A stretch of DNA of 64,000 bases from Leptolyngbya sp. FACHB-8. GTDB taxonomy: Bacteria > Cyanobacteriota > Cyanobacteriia > Elainellales > Elainellaceae. The notes beneath the pieces were generated by a model that was not told the origin of the DNA, ran no database searches, and was given only the letters and a program-made list of their open reading frames with translations. Every line of letters starts with the position of its first letter. The stretch's first letter is position 1. Positions 34,968 through 43,620 of the stretch are shown piece by piece. A program made the translations under genes and the position numbers. Location of the stretch: positions 43,163 through 107,162 of the forward strand of contig NZ_JACJOO010000072.1 of the NCBI RefSeq assembly GCF_014695575.1. Direction: 5' to 3'.

Positions 34968-35618
34968 TTACTCCAGCGCGTCAAACAATTGGGCCTCAAG
35001 CTGCGATCGCACCGCCTGGAACTCTTCTGGAGAGAGCAACTTGGCTTCGCCATTGGAATCGCGACGGGCAAAAAACAACAGGGGATCCAGGGGGGTACAC
35101 ACTTCGTATTCTTGCTCTTCGTGGTAGAAGTAGGCCAACCGCTGAAACTGCTCAGATTGCTCTGCATCGAGGCTGGCTTCGTCTTCGCCCACGTCCAGAG
35201 TAATAATATCCTCTTCCTCCACATCCGGCAGATCTCCGGAGGCGCTAAGGGTGAAGGCTGTACGCTTCAGTATCAAATCTTGCTCAGCTAAAACAGCCTT
35301 AGCGGTATCGAAGACAGTATCAATGTCTTCATCTGCCAGATCGACCATGGTTTCCACTTCTTCATCGTCATCTTCGGAAACCCATGCGAAGATTTCGATT
35401 GGAGAATCGACGGGTAGCAGCAATAAGTACTCGGCATCATCAACTTCCAACGTGTGCTCGACGTAGCACATGAGCGATCGCCCGGCTTCGTCAAATAGCT
35501 CAATGGTTGAGAGTTGATCGTCCTCCATATCACCCATTTCTGAAAAATCGCTTCCTTTCCCTGCTTTTGTCATTCCGTCTAATCCTAGCGAGTCTTGAGT
35601 TTTTGCTACGATCGCCAT
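34968..35618 (-). CDS. DUF3727 (with DUF1292-like part) cyanobacterial protein
   Basis: 216 residues, very acidic, without membrane segments. The N-terminal half (ELFDEAGRSLMCYVEHTLEV) resembles DUF1292 and the C-terminal half (LDPLLFFARRDSNGEAKLL) the DUF3727 family. I know of no defined function. It sits between ruvX and mltG, a neighbourhood kept in other cyanobacteria, which suggests a link to cell wall or division housekeeping but does not show it. Confidence 0.8.
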   Translation of the reverse strand: MAIVAKTQDSLGLDGMTKAGKGSDFSEMGDMEDDQLSTIELFDEAGRSLMCYVEHTLEVDDAEYLLLLPVDSPIEIFAWVSEDDDEEVETMVDLADEDIDTVFDTAKAVLAEQDLILKRTAFTLSASGDLPDVEEEDIITLDVGEDEASLDAEQSEQFQRLAYFYHEEQEYEVCTPLDPLLFFARRDSNGEAKLLSPEEFQAVRSQLEAQLFDALE

Positions 35619-35937
35619 TTTTAGTGCGATCGCCCCATTGTAGCGGTCAAATGATAACCAGAGGCTATGCTACTTTCCTTCAGCCTAAAATTTCAGCACC
35701 TATAGGAAGATAACCTACGAAAAACTTTACCGCATGACCTGTACCCTTAGCGGTAAAGCCATCTGATACCGACAACTATTTGCTCCAGCGAGCGAGTACT
35801 TCGCACGCTATTGCTTAGGTAAACGGTGATCCTCTATAATCTTGCGCTTTTCTAGAACCAGGCGCAGCAGAGTAATGTTTCTGCTGCGCTGGTGCAAGCC
35901 TGGGGTAGATCCCGGTTAGCCAAGAACACTGTTCCGG
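35619..35937. other. Intergenic region with hairpins after ruvX
   Basis: 319 bp. A stem CGCAGCAGA/TCTGCTGCG (35858-35892 with flanking pairs) and GTTAGCC/GGCTAAC next to the ruvX stop (about 35915-35941) may end the ruvX transcript. No gene is seen. Confidence 0.5.
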
Positions 35938-36444
35938 CTAACTTATGGGTTCAGCCGCCGGACGTGGGTTAAGCGGGGATTCAGAATTGATAGCAGAAGG
36001 CTTTTGAGATAGTTTCTCGCGACGCTCATCCAACCATCGCTGCAAGATTAGGGCGGCAGCCTTGCGATCAATCAACCCCTTGTCGTATTGGAGCGATCGC
36101 CCCTCCTGTACCAGCATTTGCTCAGCTTCATGGGAGCTCAGACGCTCATCCATATAAGTGATGGGCATGTTGAGGGCTTTGGAAAGGCGATCGGCAAACT
36201 TTTGTACTTGACGGGCCTGGGCACCCAGTTCTCCCTGCATGGTGTAAGGCAGGCCAATGACTAGAATTTCGGCCTGACGTTCCTGGGCGATCGCACCAAT
36301 TTTTGCCAGATCCTCAACAAAGCTGGTGCGTTGAATTGTTGTTAACCCAGTAGCAATCAGCCCAGTGCCATCACACCCGGCTATCCCAATCCGCTTGCGC
36401 CCCACATCTAAGCCGAGGGCAGAAATTCGAGAGCTACGGCCCAT
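35938..36444 (-). CDS. ruvX: RuvX/YqgF-family putative Holliday junction resolvase
   Basis: 168 residues with an RNase H-like fold. Acidic active-site residues are seen in LGLDVGRKRIG (first Asp), in YMDERLSS (Glu/Asp) and in LIDRKAAALIL (last Asp). In E. coli the homologue YqgF acts in pre-16S rRNA processing, so the resolvase name is uncertain. The C-terminus carries a short extra Pro/Ser-rich tail. It follows the GNAT gene by 16 bp and is likely co-transcribed. Confidence 0.92.
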   Translation of the reverse strand: MGRSSRISALGLDVGRKRIGIAGCDGTGLIATGLTTIQRTSFVEDLAKIGAIAQERQAEILVIGLPYTMQGELGAQARQVQKFADRLSKALNMPITYMDERLSSHEAEQMLVQEGRSLQYDKGLIDRKAAALILQRWLDERREKLSQKPSAINSESPLNPRPAAEPIS

Positions 36445-36460
36445 GACTATAACCGACCCC

Positions 36461-37696
36461 TCAGGCTCCCGACGGATGGAGTGGATCTTCAGGGGCGGGA
36501 CGAGAAGTCTTACCCCGAGGCAGGCCGCTTTGCTCCAAACTGGAGGTACCGCTCGCTAAACCGTTGGCTTTGGCGGATAGCTTCTGCCACTGCCAAGAAT
36601 CCAGCAGGGAAAAACGGCTAGGAATGGGAGTACGGGACGGTTGCAGGCTCTGTAGCATATCTGCAATCTGCAAGGCCTCCAGCGGACGAGCCTCCCGTAC
36701 CTTGTGCCACACCGACCGAGATAACAACAAGGTGCGCTCGGTTGGGGCTGCGCCCAGCTTGTCGAGGTACTCTTCCCGCTCGGTCTGGTAGTCTGCAGAG
36801 GTTAACCGCAGGGATTGTGCTGGGTAGGCCTGAATGGCACGGGCCATCTGGCGCAATAACTCGGCGTAAAGCCAGGTGTATTCAGGATGAACGGTTAATT
36901 CTGCACTATGGGGCTGGGAGCCGTCCTTACACAGATTGAGATGGAAGTAGCCGATCGCTGCTTTCCGCTGGGGTTGAAATACATAGCCCCGTACCACTTC
37001 TGTGTGATCTGACCAGTGCCGCAGGCCACCGGCTACTGTTGTCAGCAGATTGCGACGGAAATCCACAATGTGACGGTCAAAGACCTGGCGCAACGTGGGC
37101 GGCATGGAGAAGGTATCAAGCTGATGGAGTAACCCTGCATCCGCGTTGCTGACAGGCAGTAGATTTGGCAGATCAGGTTCTTCCTGAGCCAAAGATTGGA
37201 GAAGTTCGGGAGCCATCGCCCAATAGGTTAGATGGGCCAGCGGCTGAAATCCGTTTTGCCGAGATAGCCCCAATAGCATCTCGTCATTCACGTCCACTTC
37301 CATCAACCACATCCGCGCTTCCCAAATGGATTGCAGACAATAGCGAATGAGCTGGGAGCCTACATCGGTTGGGAGAGATGTGCCGGCCTCACCTGTAATG
37401 CTATCCAGGAGTAAGCGATCGATGCGCCAGGTGCTACGGGTTTTGTTGAAGGGGGAAACCTGAATGACACCCCGAAGGCGATCGCCCTGCTCAGCTACAT
37501 AGTTTGAAAAGACATGCTGGAAGGGATTCGGAAACAAACTCAGCCCTTTCAATAACCCGTACCAGCGGCGCAAGTGTCGCCATTCTAACGACTGAGCCTG
37601 GGAATCGGACGCCAGCATCCCTTCAATAGCATCCAGGTCGCGCCGTACAAATGGACGAATTTTCAGTTCGGGTGTTTCAGGCGTTTGAGAGGACAT
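36461..37696 (-). CDS. GNAT-family N-acetyltransferase-like protein
   Basis: 411 residues, about twice the size of a single GNAT domain. The N-terminal 190 residues resemble a GNAT fold (LKIRPFVRRDLDAIEGML at the start, LLLDSITGEAGT, then LGLSRQNGFQPLAHLTYWAM at the end of the fold). The C-terminal half (about 200-350) has a similar length and could be a second, diverged GNAT domain with IGYFHLNLCKDG. I cannot name the acceptor. The context upstream of ruvX is known from cyanobacteria. Confidence 0.75.
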   Translation of the reverse strand: MSSQTPETPELKIRPFVRRDLDAIEGMLASDSQAQSLEWRHLRRWYGLLKGLSLFPNPFQHVFSNYVAEQGDRLRGVIQVSPFNKTRSTWRIDRLLLDSITGEAGTSLPTDVGSQLIRYCLQSIWEARMWLMEVDVNDEMLLGLSRQNGFQPLAHLTYWAMAPELLQSLAQEEPDLPNLLPVSNADAGLLHQLDTFSMPPTLRQVFDRHIVDFRRNLLTTVAGGLRHWSDHTEVVRGYVFQPQRKAAIGYFHLNLCKDGSQPHSAELTVHPEYTWLYAELLRQMARAIQAYPAQSLRLTSADYQTEREEYLDKLGAAPTERTLLLSRSVWHKVREARPLEALQIADMLQSLQPSRTPIPSRFSLLDSWQWQKLSAKANGLASGTSSLEQSGLPRGKTSRPAPEDPLHPSGA

Positions 37697-37773
37697 GAGA
37701 AATTTGCTCTCGTAGGCGAGTTAGGGAGGATCCAACTATCTTCTCTATCCTAGACCAAAACCTTAGAGAAGGC

Positions 37774-37835
37774 AGGAGACAGAGGGGAGAAGGCAGGAGG
37801 ACAAAACCCCATATTTTTCCACCTTCTCCCCTTTA
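37774..37835. repeat. GGCAGGAG-type repeat with inverted partner
   Basis: AGGGGAGAAGG (37783-37793) and its complement (37822-37832), in a G/A-rich stretch with GAAGGCAG units. Related heptamers recur past gdhA (39278-39422). Confidence 0.6.
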
Positions 37836-37923
37836 TTCCCTTACGCCACTTTAAGCTCTGTCCCGCGCACCAAGCTGATCCCCGTGATACCTGGCTATAC
37901 TTTTAGGGAATTCTAGGATTATC

Positions 37924-37958
37924 AGGATGAGGCCCTCGCTTCGCCATCGCCTCATCCT
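37924..37958 (+). promoter_or_regulatory. Hairpin in the gdhA leader
   Basis: AGGATGAGGC and its complement (10-bp perfect stem, 15-nt loop) end nine bases before the AAGGAG ribosome-binding site. It may affect translation or mRNA stability. Confidence 0.45.
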
Positions 37959-37982
37959 AATCCACTAAGGAGAGTGAAAATT

Positions 37983-39272
37983 ATGTCGCAGTCATTGCTG
38001 TCGGATGCCAACCAGCGGTTGGAGAAAGCGCTGCGCTACGTCATGATCGATGAAGATGTAGCCATCCGTCTGCATTACCCTAAGTCCAGCCTCACCGTTT
38101 CTATTCCAGTGCGGATGGATGATGGTTCTCTGAGGGTTTTCCAGGGCTATCGAGTGCGCTATGACGATAGCCGGGGGCCCACGAAGGGAGGGGTGCGCTT
38201 CCACCCCGGTGTGAATTTAGACGAAGTCCAGTCTTTAGCTTTTTGGATGACGTTCAAGTGCGCTGCTTTGAGCCTACCCTTTGGGGGAGCGAAGGGCGGA
38301 ATTCAGCTGAATCCGAAGGAGCTTTCGAAGTTTGAGTTGGAGCGGTTATCGCGGGGGTATGTGGATGCGATCGCCGACTTTATTGGCCCCGACATTGACA
38401 TCCCTGCCCCCGATGTCTACACCAACGCCATGATTATGGGTTGGATGATGGATCAGTACAGCATCATCCAGCGGCGAATTGTGCCGGGAGTTGTCACAGG
38501 CAAGCCCATTGGCATGGGCGGTAGCCTGGGGCGTGAAACGGCAACAGCCATGGGAGCATTCTTTGTAATGCAACGCATCCTGGGACGCCTAGACCAGGCT
38601 CCGGAAAACACCACTGTTGCAGTTCAAGGCTTTGGCAATGCCGGGGCAACCATTGCAGAACTGTTGCACCGAGCCGGGTACAAGGTAGTGGCTGTGAGCG
38701 ATTCCCGCGGTGCTATCTATGCCCCCAGCGGTTTGGATATTCCCAGCGTTCGCCAGTTTAAGGACTCTACCCGAAAACTTCAGGCCGTCTACTGTGAAGG
38801 AACGGTTTGTAATCTGATGAATGGTCACGATGACATCACCAACGAGGAGTTGCTGGAACTGGATGTAGATGTCTTAATACCTGCGGCTCTGGAAAATCAA
38901 ATTACTGCCCAGAATGCTGATCGCATCAAAGCCCCTTACATTTTTGAGGTGGCGAATGGCCCCATCACTTCCGATGCTGACGCCATTCTGGAGCAGAACG
39001 GTATCCAGGTCTTCCCCGACATTTTGGTGAATGCAGGTGGGGTGACGGTGAGCTACTTCGAGTGGGTCCAAAATCGCAGTGGGATGTACTGGTCTCTGGA
39101 AGAAGTTAACCAGAAGCTCAAAGTGGCGATGGATCGGGAGACGGATCATATTTGGGCGATCGTTCAAGAGCTTCATGTGTCTATGCGTACCGCTGCCTAT
39201 ATCCATGCCTTGAATCGACTTGGCGATGCTATTCAGGCAAAAGGTACACGGGCGTATTATTTGAATCCGTAG
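37983..39272 (+). CDS. gdhA: Glutamate dehydrogenase (Glu/Leu/Phe/Val family)
   Basis: 429 residues from the ATG at 37983, which has AGGAG ten bases upstream; the GTG at 37974 is too close to that site. It interconverts glutamate and 2-oxoglutarate plus ammonium. The substrate domain has GGAKGGIQLNP with the catalytic Lys, and PAPDVYTNAMIMGWMMDQYS. The Rossmann domain has VQGFGNAGATIAELL. Length fits the hexameric type. The coenzyme cannot be fixed from sequence alone. A 10-bp hairpin lies in the leader, and the gene is flanked on both sides by GGCAGAA-type repeats. Confidence 0.95.
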   Translation: MSQSLLSDANQRLEKALRYVMIDEDVAIRLHYPKSSLTVSIPVRMDDGSLRVFQGYRVRYDDSRGPTKGGVRFHPGVNLDEVQSLAFWMTFKCAALSLPFGGAKGGIQLNPKELSKFELERLSRGYVDAIADFIGPDIDIPAPDVYTNAMIMGWMMDQYSIIQRRIVPGVVTGKPIGMGGSLGRETATAMGAFFVMQRILGRLDQAPENTTVAVQGFGNAGATIAELLHRAGYKVVAVSDSRGAIYAPSGLDIPSVRQFKDSTRKLQAVYCEGTVCNLMNGHDDITNEELLELDVDVLIPAALENQITAQNADRIKAPYIFEVANGPITSDADAILEQNGIQVFPDILVNAGGVTVSYFEWVQNRSGMYWSLEEVNQKLKVAMDRETDHIWAIVQELHVSMRTAAYIHALNRLGDAIQAKGTRAYYLNP

Positions 39273-39277
39273 GAGGG

Positions 39278-39422
39278 AAGGCAGAAGGCAGAAGGCGGAG
39301 GGCTAGAAGCCACAGTGGTTAACTTTCTTTCACTCTGCCCCTTATTCTTCAAAACTGTCCCTGCTCCCTCGCTACTGCGGCCTTATCTTCCCTTCTGCCC
39401 CCTGCCCTCTGCCTTCTGCCTT
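39278..39422. repeat. STRR-like heptamer repeats after gdhA
   Basis: GAAGGCAGAAGGCAGAAGG (39278 onward) and, about 110 bp on, CCTTCTGCC and TGCCTTCTGCCTT units in opposite orientation (39390-39422). Short tandem repeats of this kind are common in cyanobacterial genomes. Confidence 0.7.
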
Positions 39423-39484
39423 ATTTCCACAACCCCGCTACAATTAGAAATTGGTCTACAAGCATCCGTGACTCTACCCCTGTT

Positions 39485-39871
39485 ATGAACTCGACCCTGG
39501 TGTCTTCCTTAACTGAGATTGATAACGCCCTTTCTAACCGCTTTATTGAGTTGGATCCTGAGGGCTATTTTTTGATTTACCTGGATCGGGACGCCGGGCT
39601 CATTTGTGCCAAGCATTTCACCAACGTCATTGACGATCGGGGAGTAGCGCTTGATCCAGAAACGGGTAAACCTATTCCTTGCAAAGGCCCCGTTACTCGC
39701 ACCCATACAACGGTCTTCACAGGGCGTACGGCGAAAGAACTTTGTGTCGAAATTTTTGAGAAAACAAAGCCTTGCCCTCTCAGTTACCTTGACCATGCGG
39801 CCTATCTGGGGCGTGAATTCGTGCGGGCCGAAATGGCCTTGCTGAGCGGTCAAGAATACATTCAAGACTAA
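39485..39871 (+). CDS. DUF4346-domain protein
   Basis: 128 residues, soluble. It matches the DUF4346 proteins of cyanobacteria: YFLIYLDRDAGLICAKHF near the start, VTRTHTTVFTGRTAKEL in the middle, and DHAAYLGREFVRAEMAL at the end. The last motif, LGRE with nearby acidic residues, is the family's most conserved part. I know of no proven function. It stands alone between repeat sequences, with a strong terminator after it. Confidence 0.8.
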   Translation: MNSTLVSSLTEIDNALSNRFIELDPEGYFLIYLDRDAGLICAKHFTNVIDDRGVALDPETGKPIPCKGPVTRTHTTVFTGRTAKELCVEIFEKTKPCPLSYLDHAAYLGREFVRAEMALLSGQEYIQD

Positions 39872-39881
39872 ATCTTCGTTA

Positions 39882-39936
39882 GGACCTTTATTGAGAAAGC
39901 CACAGCGTCGCTGTGGCTTTCTCAATAAAGGTCTTT
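39882..39936 (+). terminator. Terminator after the DUF4346 gene
   Basis: A perfect 24-bp stem (39882-39905 with 39909-39932), GTC loop, followed by TTTT. It is unusually long for an intrinsic terminator. Confidence 0.75.
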
Positions 39937-39985
39937 TATCGATACTGGGGACAGCTTTTCAGAAAAGCTTCCCGAAGTTTATGTA

Positions 39986-40058
39986 ACAGGGCTTACGCAT
40001 TGTTGTTGTGGGTGGGGTGCTCCGCGCCCCACCCACAACAACAATGCGTAAGTCCTGT
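39986..40058. repeat. Long hairpin at the SDR gene 3' end
   Basis: A stem of at least 26 perfect base pairs (39992-40017 with 40027-40052) with further pairs on both ends. It lies next to the terminator above, between convergent genes. Confidence 0.8.
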
Positions 40059-40064
40059 GTGAAA

Positions 40065-40763
40065 TTAAACGCTGCCATAAACCGGTACGGCTGCCCCTCG
40101 GATATCTTTAGCCGCATCAGACGCTAAAAAACAAATCACTTCAGCTAAGGATTCTGCTGATACCCATTGGGCCGTGTTAGCAGCTCCCATGGCAGTGCGG
40201 TTGGTTGGAGTGTCGATAATGCTCGGGAGCACTACGTTGGCCGTGATGTTGGTGCCCTTGGTCTCATCGGCGATCGCCTGCGTCAGCGCTACGACCCCTG
40301 CTTTCGAGGCACAGTAGGCAGCGAGCTGGCCGCTTGGCTGCACGGCTCCACGCGAACCTATCGTTACGATGCGGCCATAATCGTGTTCCAACATGCGCCG
40401 CAAGCTGTGTTTACACACGAGGAAGGTGGTTTCCAAATTCAGCTTAAAATCCTTCTGCCATTGCTCCAGCGGGTATTCATGAGTTTTACCCATAGAGAAA
40501 CCGCCCACCAGGTGAATCATCACATCGACTCGCTCCATGCCATCAATGAGCGATCGCACCGATTCTTCATGCGTCAGATCCGTTGATACAAAACGAATGC
40601 GTGCTATATCTCCTGGGGAGAGCCGCCCCTTCATCCGTTCCACTTCCTGAGGGCTGCGGTAAGGAATCGTGACAGAGTCTGCTCCTTGTAGCAGCACTGC
40701 TGGCGTGACACCCAGTCCCAGACCACCCGTTCCCCCAGTCAGCAGTACATGCTTGCCTTTCAT
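40065..40763 (-). CDS. SDR-family NAD(P)-dependent oxidoreductase
   Basis: 232 residues, Rossmann fold. The cofactor motif is LLTGGTGGLGLG (about 7-18), the active-site Ser is in TIGSRGA and the Tyr/Lys pair in AAYCASKAG. VVLPSIIDTPTNR follows, as in classical SDRs. The substrate is not predictable. It is a single gene between hairpins. GAGGAGCATCAACC upstream gives a plausible ribosome-binding site. Confidence 0.9.
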   Translation of the reverse strand: MKGKHVLLTGGTGGLGLGVTPAVLLQGADSVTIPYRSPQEVERMKGRLSPGDIARIRFVSTDLTHEESVRSLIDGMERVDVMIHLVGGFSMGKTHEYPLEQWQKDFKLNLETTFLVCKHSLRRMLEHDYGRIVTIGSRGAVQPSGQLAAYCASKAGVVALTQAIADETKGTNITANVVLPSIIDTPTNRTAMGAANTAQWVSAESLAEVICFLASDAAKDIRGAAVPVYGSV

Positions 40764-40810
40764 GGTTGATGCTCCTCATCGCGAATTGGCTTGAGAATCA
40801 TCCTAGTTTT

Positions 40811-40866
40811 ATAGCCATTTCTGAAAAGAACCGGTGCTTGCACCCATTCTCTTCAGAAATGGCTGT
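40811..40866. repeat. Hairpin between the SDR gene and the small conserved gene
   Basis: Arms AGCCATTTCTGAA and its complement, with inner pairs AGAA and GGTG around a short loop. The stem is over 20 bp with a few mismatches. Confidence 0.6.
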
Positions 40867-40911
40867 AGTTACTTGTAGCAATCCGTTTCTTGTAGAACCT
40901 AATTTTGGGAT

Positions 40912-41286
40912 CTAGAGTTTTTCGGTTAACGGTTGGCAGAAGTCATCCAGGCCTGTCTTCTGGGCATAAATGAGAAGGGCGATCGCCAGCGGTACTGGAA
41001 GGTTTGTAATCTCAACCAGAACAGGCACAGCATCTTTCAAATTCCCAGTAAGGATATGGGGCCGCAGATGGGCCTGGCATAGTTGCACGCGCCAACGCTT
41101 GGCAAACCCATCCAGCCAACCTTCCGACTCAGTTGGTTCTTGCCCTACTTTGAGGGCTAAATTGATAGCTGCGTCCTCTAGATTGCCCTCGCAGTCTTCA
41201 AGTACGTCCAGTGCCCGCAGAGCGGTTGAGTTATCGGTAAACTGCGACCGATATTGGTCAATTTCGTCCAAATTCACGATAATCAT
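40912..41286 (-). CDS. Conserved cyanobacterial protein of unknown function
   Basis: 124 residues, soluble and mostly helical. I do not recognise a named domain. Features: LRALDVLEDCEGNLEDAAINLALK near residues 24-47, a block that looks like a UBA-like or helical-bundle unit, and a hydrophobic helix VPLAIALLIYAQ close to the end. Single gene, divergent from the SMR transporter, with a long hairpin between them. Confidence 0.6.
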   Translation of the reverse strand: MIIVNLDEIDQYRSQFTDNSTALRALDVLEDCEGNLEDAAINLALKVGQEPTESEGWLDGFAKRWRVQLCQAHLRPHILTGNLKDAVPVLVEITNLPVPLAIALLIYAQKTGLDDFCQPLTEKL

Positions 41287-41349
41287 GCGGCCAATCTATC
41301 ACCAGTCGAGTTATTGTGCTTCACTTCTAACGTTAGCTTGCATTGTGAG

Positions 41350-41412
41350 CCAAAACCCAGAATCCCTTTTTGTCATCGTAAAGCCGTGACAAAAAGGGAT
41401 TTTGGGTTTTGG
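41350..41412. repeat. Hairpin upstream of the SMR gene
   Basis: Arms of 26 bases (41350-41375 with 41387-41412) with one mismatch. It lies in the 5' region of the transporter gene, 35 bp before the start. Confidence 0.7.
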
Positions 41413-41447
41413 TGCAAGATGATTGAGTAAAGCTATACAAGGAGCCT

Positions 41448-41774
41448 ATGCCTGCTATTGTGCATTTGTTTTTGGCGATCGCCAGTGAGGTTGTGGCTTC
41501 ATCGGCCTTAAAAGCATCTCAGGGTTTTACCCGCCCTATTTTTACGGGTGTTATTTTGGGGGGTTATGGAATGGCTTTTTACTTCATGTCCCTGAGCCTG
41601 CGCCAAATTCCTCTGAGTATTGCTTACGCGATTTGGTCAGGGGTTGGTACTTTGGGAACCGCGCTAATTGGAGTATTTCTATTTCGAGAACGACTGGCTC
41701 CCGGAAGCATGTTCGGGATTGCTCTGATTGTATTGGGAGTTATTATTCTGAACCAGTTTGTCGAAAGCAGCTAA
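41448..41774 (+). CDS. SMR-family small multidrug efflux protein
   Basis: 108 residues with four membrane helices, the standard size of EmrE/QacE/SugE proteins. They exchange protons for cationic drugs or guanidinium. The essential membrane Glu is Glu14 in LAIASEVVASSALK; the family motif YAIWSGVGTLGTALIG in helix 3 is intact. EmrE-like rather than SugE-like function is suggested by AYAIWSGVG but not proven. AAGGAG lies upstream, and a bidirectional terminator follows. Confidence 0.93.
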   Translation: MPAIVHLFLAIASEVVASSALKASQGFTRPIFTGVILGGYGMAFYFMSLSLRQIPLSIAYAIWSGVGTLGTALIGVFLFRERLAPGSMFGIALIVLGVIILNQFVESS

Positions 41775-41796
41775 CCCTGCTTCTTTAGGAATGAGA

Positions 41797-41838
41797 TGGA
41801 CTATAAAAAAAGGCCCTCTTGGGCCTTTTTTTAGTCCA
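41797..41838. terminator. Bidirectional terminator between the SMR gene and the metal-efflux partner
   Basis: GGCCC/GGGCC stem flanked by a seven-A and a seven-T run and by TGGACTA/TAGTCCA. It can end both converging transcripts. Confidence 0.9.
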
Positions 41839-41848
41839 TCTTAGTGGT

Positions 41849-42322
41849 TTAGAAGAACCAGCGACGGCGACGGAGCAAGAGTACTGAACCCAGACCACTA
41901 CCAAAGGCTCCCAGCGCAACAGAGGTTTGTTGGGCCCACCAGTGAGGTTTGTCGAAGCTATTTTGACTGATTTCGTCGATCTGGACGCCCTGGGCTGTCA
42001 CCGGAACAGTCAAGATATCGCCATGATCGGTGCCAGGCTCGCCAATACGGATGCGCCAGTTTCCGGGGAGGGAGGTGTCAGGTGTGAAAGCAAAATTGCC
42101 ACTTTCATCGGTGTTTCCTTCTAGCCAGGGCTGCTCAGTATTATTTGGAGCGTAGATTCGTACGGGAGCATTGCTGTAGGGCTCGCCGGTACTGTACACA
42201 GATGTAAGTTCAAACTGATCCACAAGCATCTGGTAGTCTGTCCAGGCGGCATGGGCCATAGCCTGGCTGGGGAAGCCAAACAGTGCAACCAGTAGAGAGA
42301 GCAGAACGAAGAGTCTTTTCAT
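41849..42322 (-). CDS. Secreted/membrane-anchored partner of the NicO transporter
   Basis: 157 residues from the ATG at 42322, which begins the signal peptide KRLFVLLSLLVALFGF...AMA; the longer frame to 42379 puts 19 extra residues before it. After the cleavage site comes HAAWTDYQMLVDQFELTSVYS. A beta-rich part with NTDESGNFAFTPD and GNWRIRIGEPG resembles carboxypeptidase-regulatory or Ig-like domains. A C-terminal membrane helix ends in LLLRRRRWFF. Proteins like this accompany Ni/Co transporters and may handle metal outside the membrane. The transporter gene lies 69 bp upstream on the same strand. Confidence 0.7.
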   Translation of the reverse strand: MKRLFVLLSLLVALFGFPSQAMAHAAWTDYQMLVDQFELTSVYSTGEPYSNAPVRIYAPNNTEQPWLEGNTDESGNFAFTPDTSLPGNWRIRIGEPGTDHGDILTVPVTAQGVQIDEISQNSFDKPHWWAQQTSVALGAFGSGLGSVLLLRRRRWFF

Positions 42323-42391
42323 ACGCGTAAGATTTAGAGAGGTGAGCAACGTCAGGTATCTGGAATGAATGCTGGTCACGAAGCAAGCGAT

Positions 42392-43297
42392 TCAGGCGAT
42401 CGCCTGGGCCGTCAATATCGCACCAATCGCCATAATCATAACGGCACTAGCGATAGGCAGATAACGCAGAATTGAAGAATTTACAGGAAGCTGATCAAAC
42501 CACCGCCGCGAGTAGACCACGCTAATTCCCACTGCGACCAGTACTCCGGTAAGTCCCAGGCTAAAGGCCGTGACCAGAGCCATGCCATAGGCAGTCTGAT
42601 GTAAGGCGATCGCTGACAACAGCAACACGAGCGCCGACGGACAGGGCACCAACCCTCCCGCAATCCCTAAAGCGACGAGATTGGGTTGGCTTTCGTGGGA
42701 ATGGCTATGTGAGTGGCCATCATGGTGGTGCCCATGGGCATGGTCGTGATGGTTGTGGTGATGCTCGTGGTTATGGGAGTGGTCATGCCCATGGCTATGA
42801 GCGTGAGCGTGTTCATGCTCGGCTCCCGCTTCAAGGGCATTTAAACGCTGGTGAAGTAAGCTGCTACCGACTACCAGCACCATCACCCCACTGGCGAGAC
42901 TGAGAATGGGATAAATTTGTTCAGACAAACCAAACTGAGCCGCAACGAGGGCGATCGCCCCTAACACAAACACTGCCAGCGTATGGGTGACCGTCGTCGT
43001 CAACCCCAGCACGACCGCCTGCCAGGGGGTACTGCGAGAACCGACAAGGTAGGCTGCGGCCATCGTCTTACCATGACCGGGGGTGAGCGCATGGCCAGCC
43101 CCCAAAACCATTGCGAGTCCTAAGCCCGTGAAGATCCAGGTGGGATTTTGGGTCTCATGCTCCAGCAGGTGTAGCAGGGAGGGTTCTCCATGGCCGGGAT
43201 GGGCGATCGCCGCCTGGCCCATCAACGACCACAATCCGGCTGTTAGCCCTGCTGCCCCAATCCATCGCTGCATTACCCTGGCATACCACGCAACCAT
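42392..43297 (-). CDS. NicO/RcnA-type nickel/cobalt efflux protein
   Basis: 301 residues from the ATG at 43297 (GAGG eight bases upstream); TTG-started extension to 43309 is less likely. It has a signal-like first helix, then six membrane helices. The metal motif HALTPGHGKTM lies in the second half of the first pair (about 72-82). A cytoplasmic loop at about 160-205 is packed with His (HEHAHAHSHGHDHSHNHEHH and more), as in RcnA. The second signature GGLVPCPSALVLLL follows. Such proteins export Ni and Co. The InrS-like repressor at 8.1 kb is a candidate regulator. A secreted partner follows downstream. Confidence 0.93.
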   Translation of the reverse strand: MVAWYARVMQRWIGAAGLTAGLWSLMGQAAIAHPGHGEPSLLHLLEHETQNPTWIFTGLGLAMVLGAGHALTPGHGKTMAAAYLVGSRSTPWQAVVLGLTTTVTHTLAVFVLGAIALVAAQFGLSEQIYPILSLASGVMVLVVGSSLLHQRLNALEAGAEHEHAHAHSHGHDHSHNHEHHHNHHDHAHGHHHDGHSHSHSHESQPNLVALGIAGGLVPCPSALVLLLSAIALHQTAYGMALVTAFSLGLTGVLVAVGISVVYSRRWFDQLPVNSSILRYLPIASAVMIMAIGAILTAQAIA

Positions 43298-43620
43298 AGC
43301 CACCCTCAAAACTCATTGTGTGGAGATAAGAGATACCTTCAGAAGGCGATTGGGTTCGTCCGGGCGATCGCCTCTGGGAGTTTTGTCCTACTTTTAGCAC
43401 GATTTGTTCCCCGCTGAACTTCAGGTTTATGGCTGGAAGAATCTTGCTTGTTACGGCGCTTTTTAGCGCTTAAAATCTGGGTGTTTTTGTGAGAGCCGCG
43501 CGGGGCGCGGCTCTCACAAAAACACCTGTGGCTGATTCAAGCGCAAAGCGCTGTAAAACGAAAGGGCAGGTATCTTACCTGCCCTAAAAGTGTTCGTCGT
43601 TTTAGAAAAGTTGGCGATCG
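43298..43620. other. Intergenic region holding repeat family A
   Basis: 323 bp between the NicO gene start and the RND stop codon. It holds the promoter of the NicO gene and the element at 43451-43556. No gene. Confidence 0.5.
43451..43556. repeat. Repeat family A, copy 1
   Basis: About 106 bp. A central 21-bp perfect hairpin (43480-43500 with 43506-43526) is flanked by GCGCTTTTTAGCGCTT on the left and TTCAAGCGCAAAGCGCTG on the right, an imperfect terminal inverted repeat. The same layout and flank sequences recur at 60023-60123. Confidence 0.75.

Noticed and set aside
37774..39422. GGCAGAA-type repeats considered as a CRISPR array
   Set aside because: The units are short heptamers without spacers of constant length and appear in both orientations; this is a short tandem repeat.
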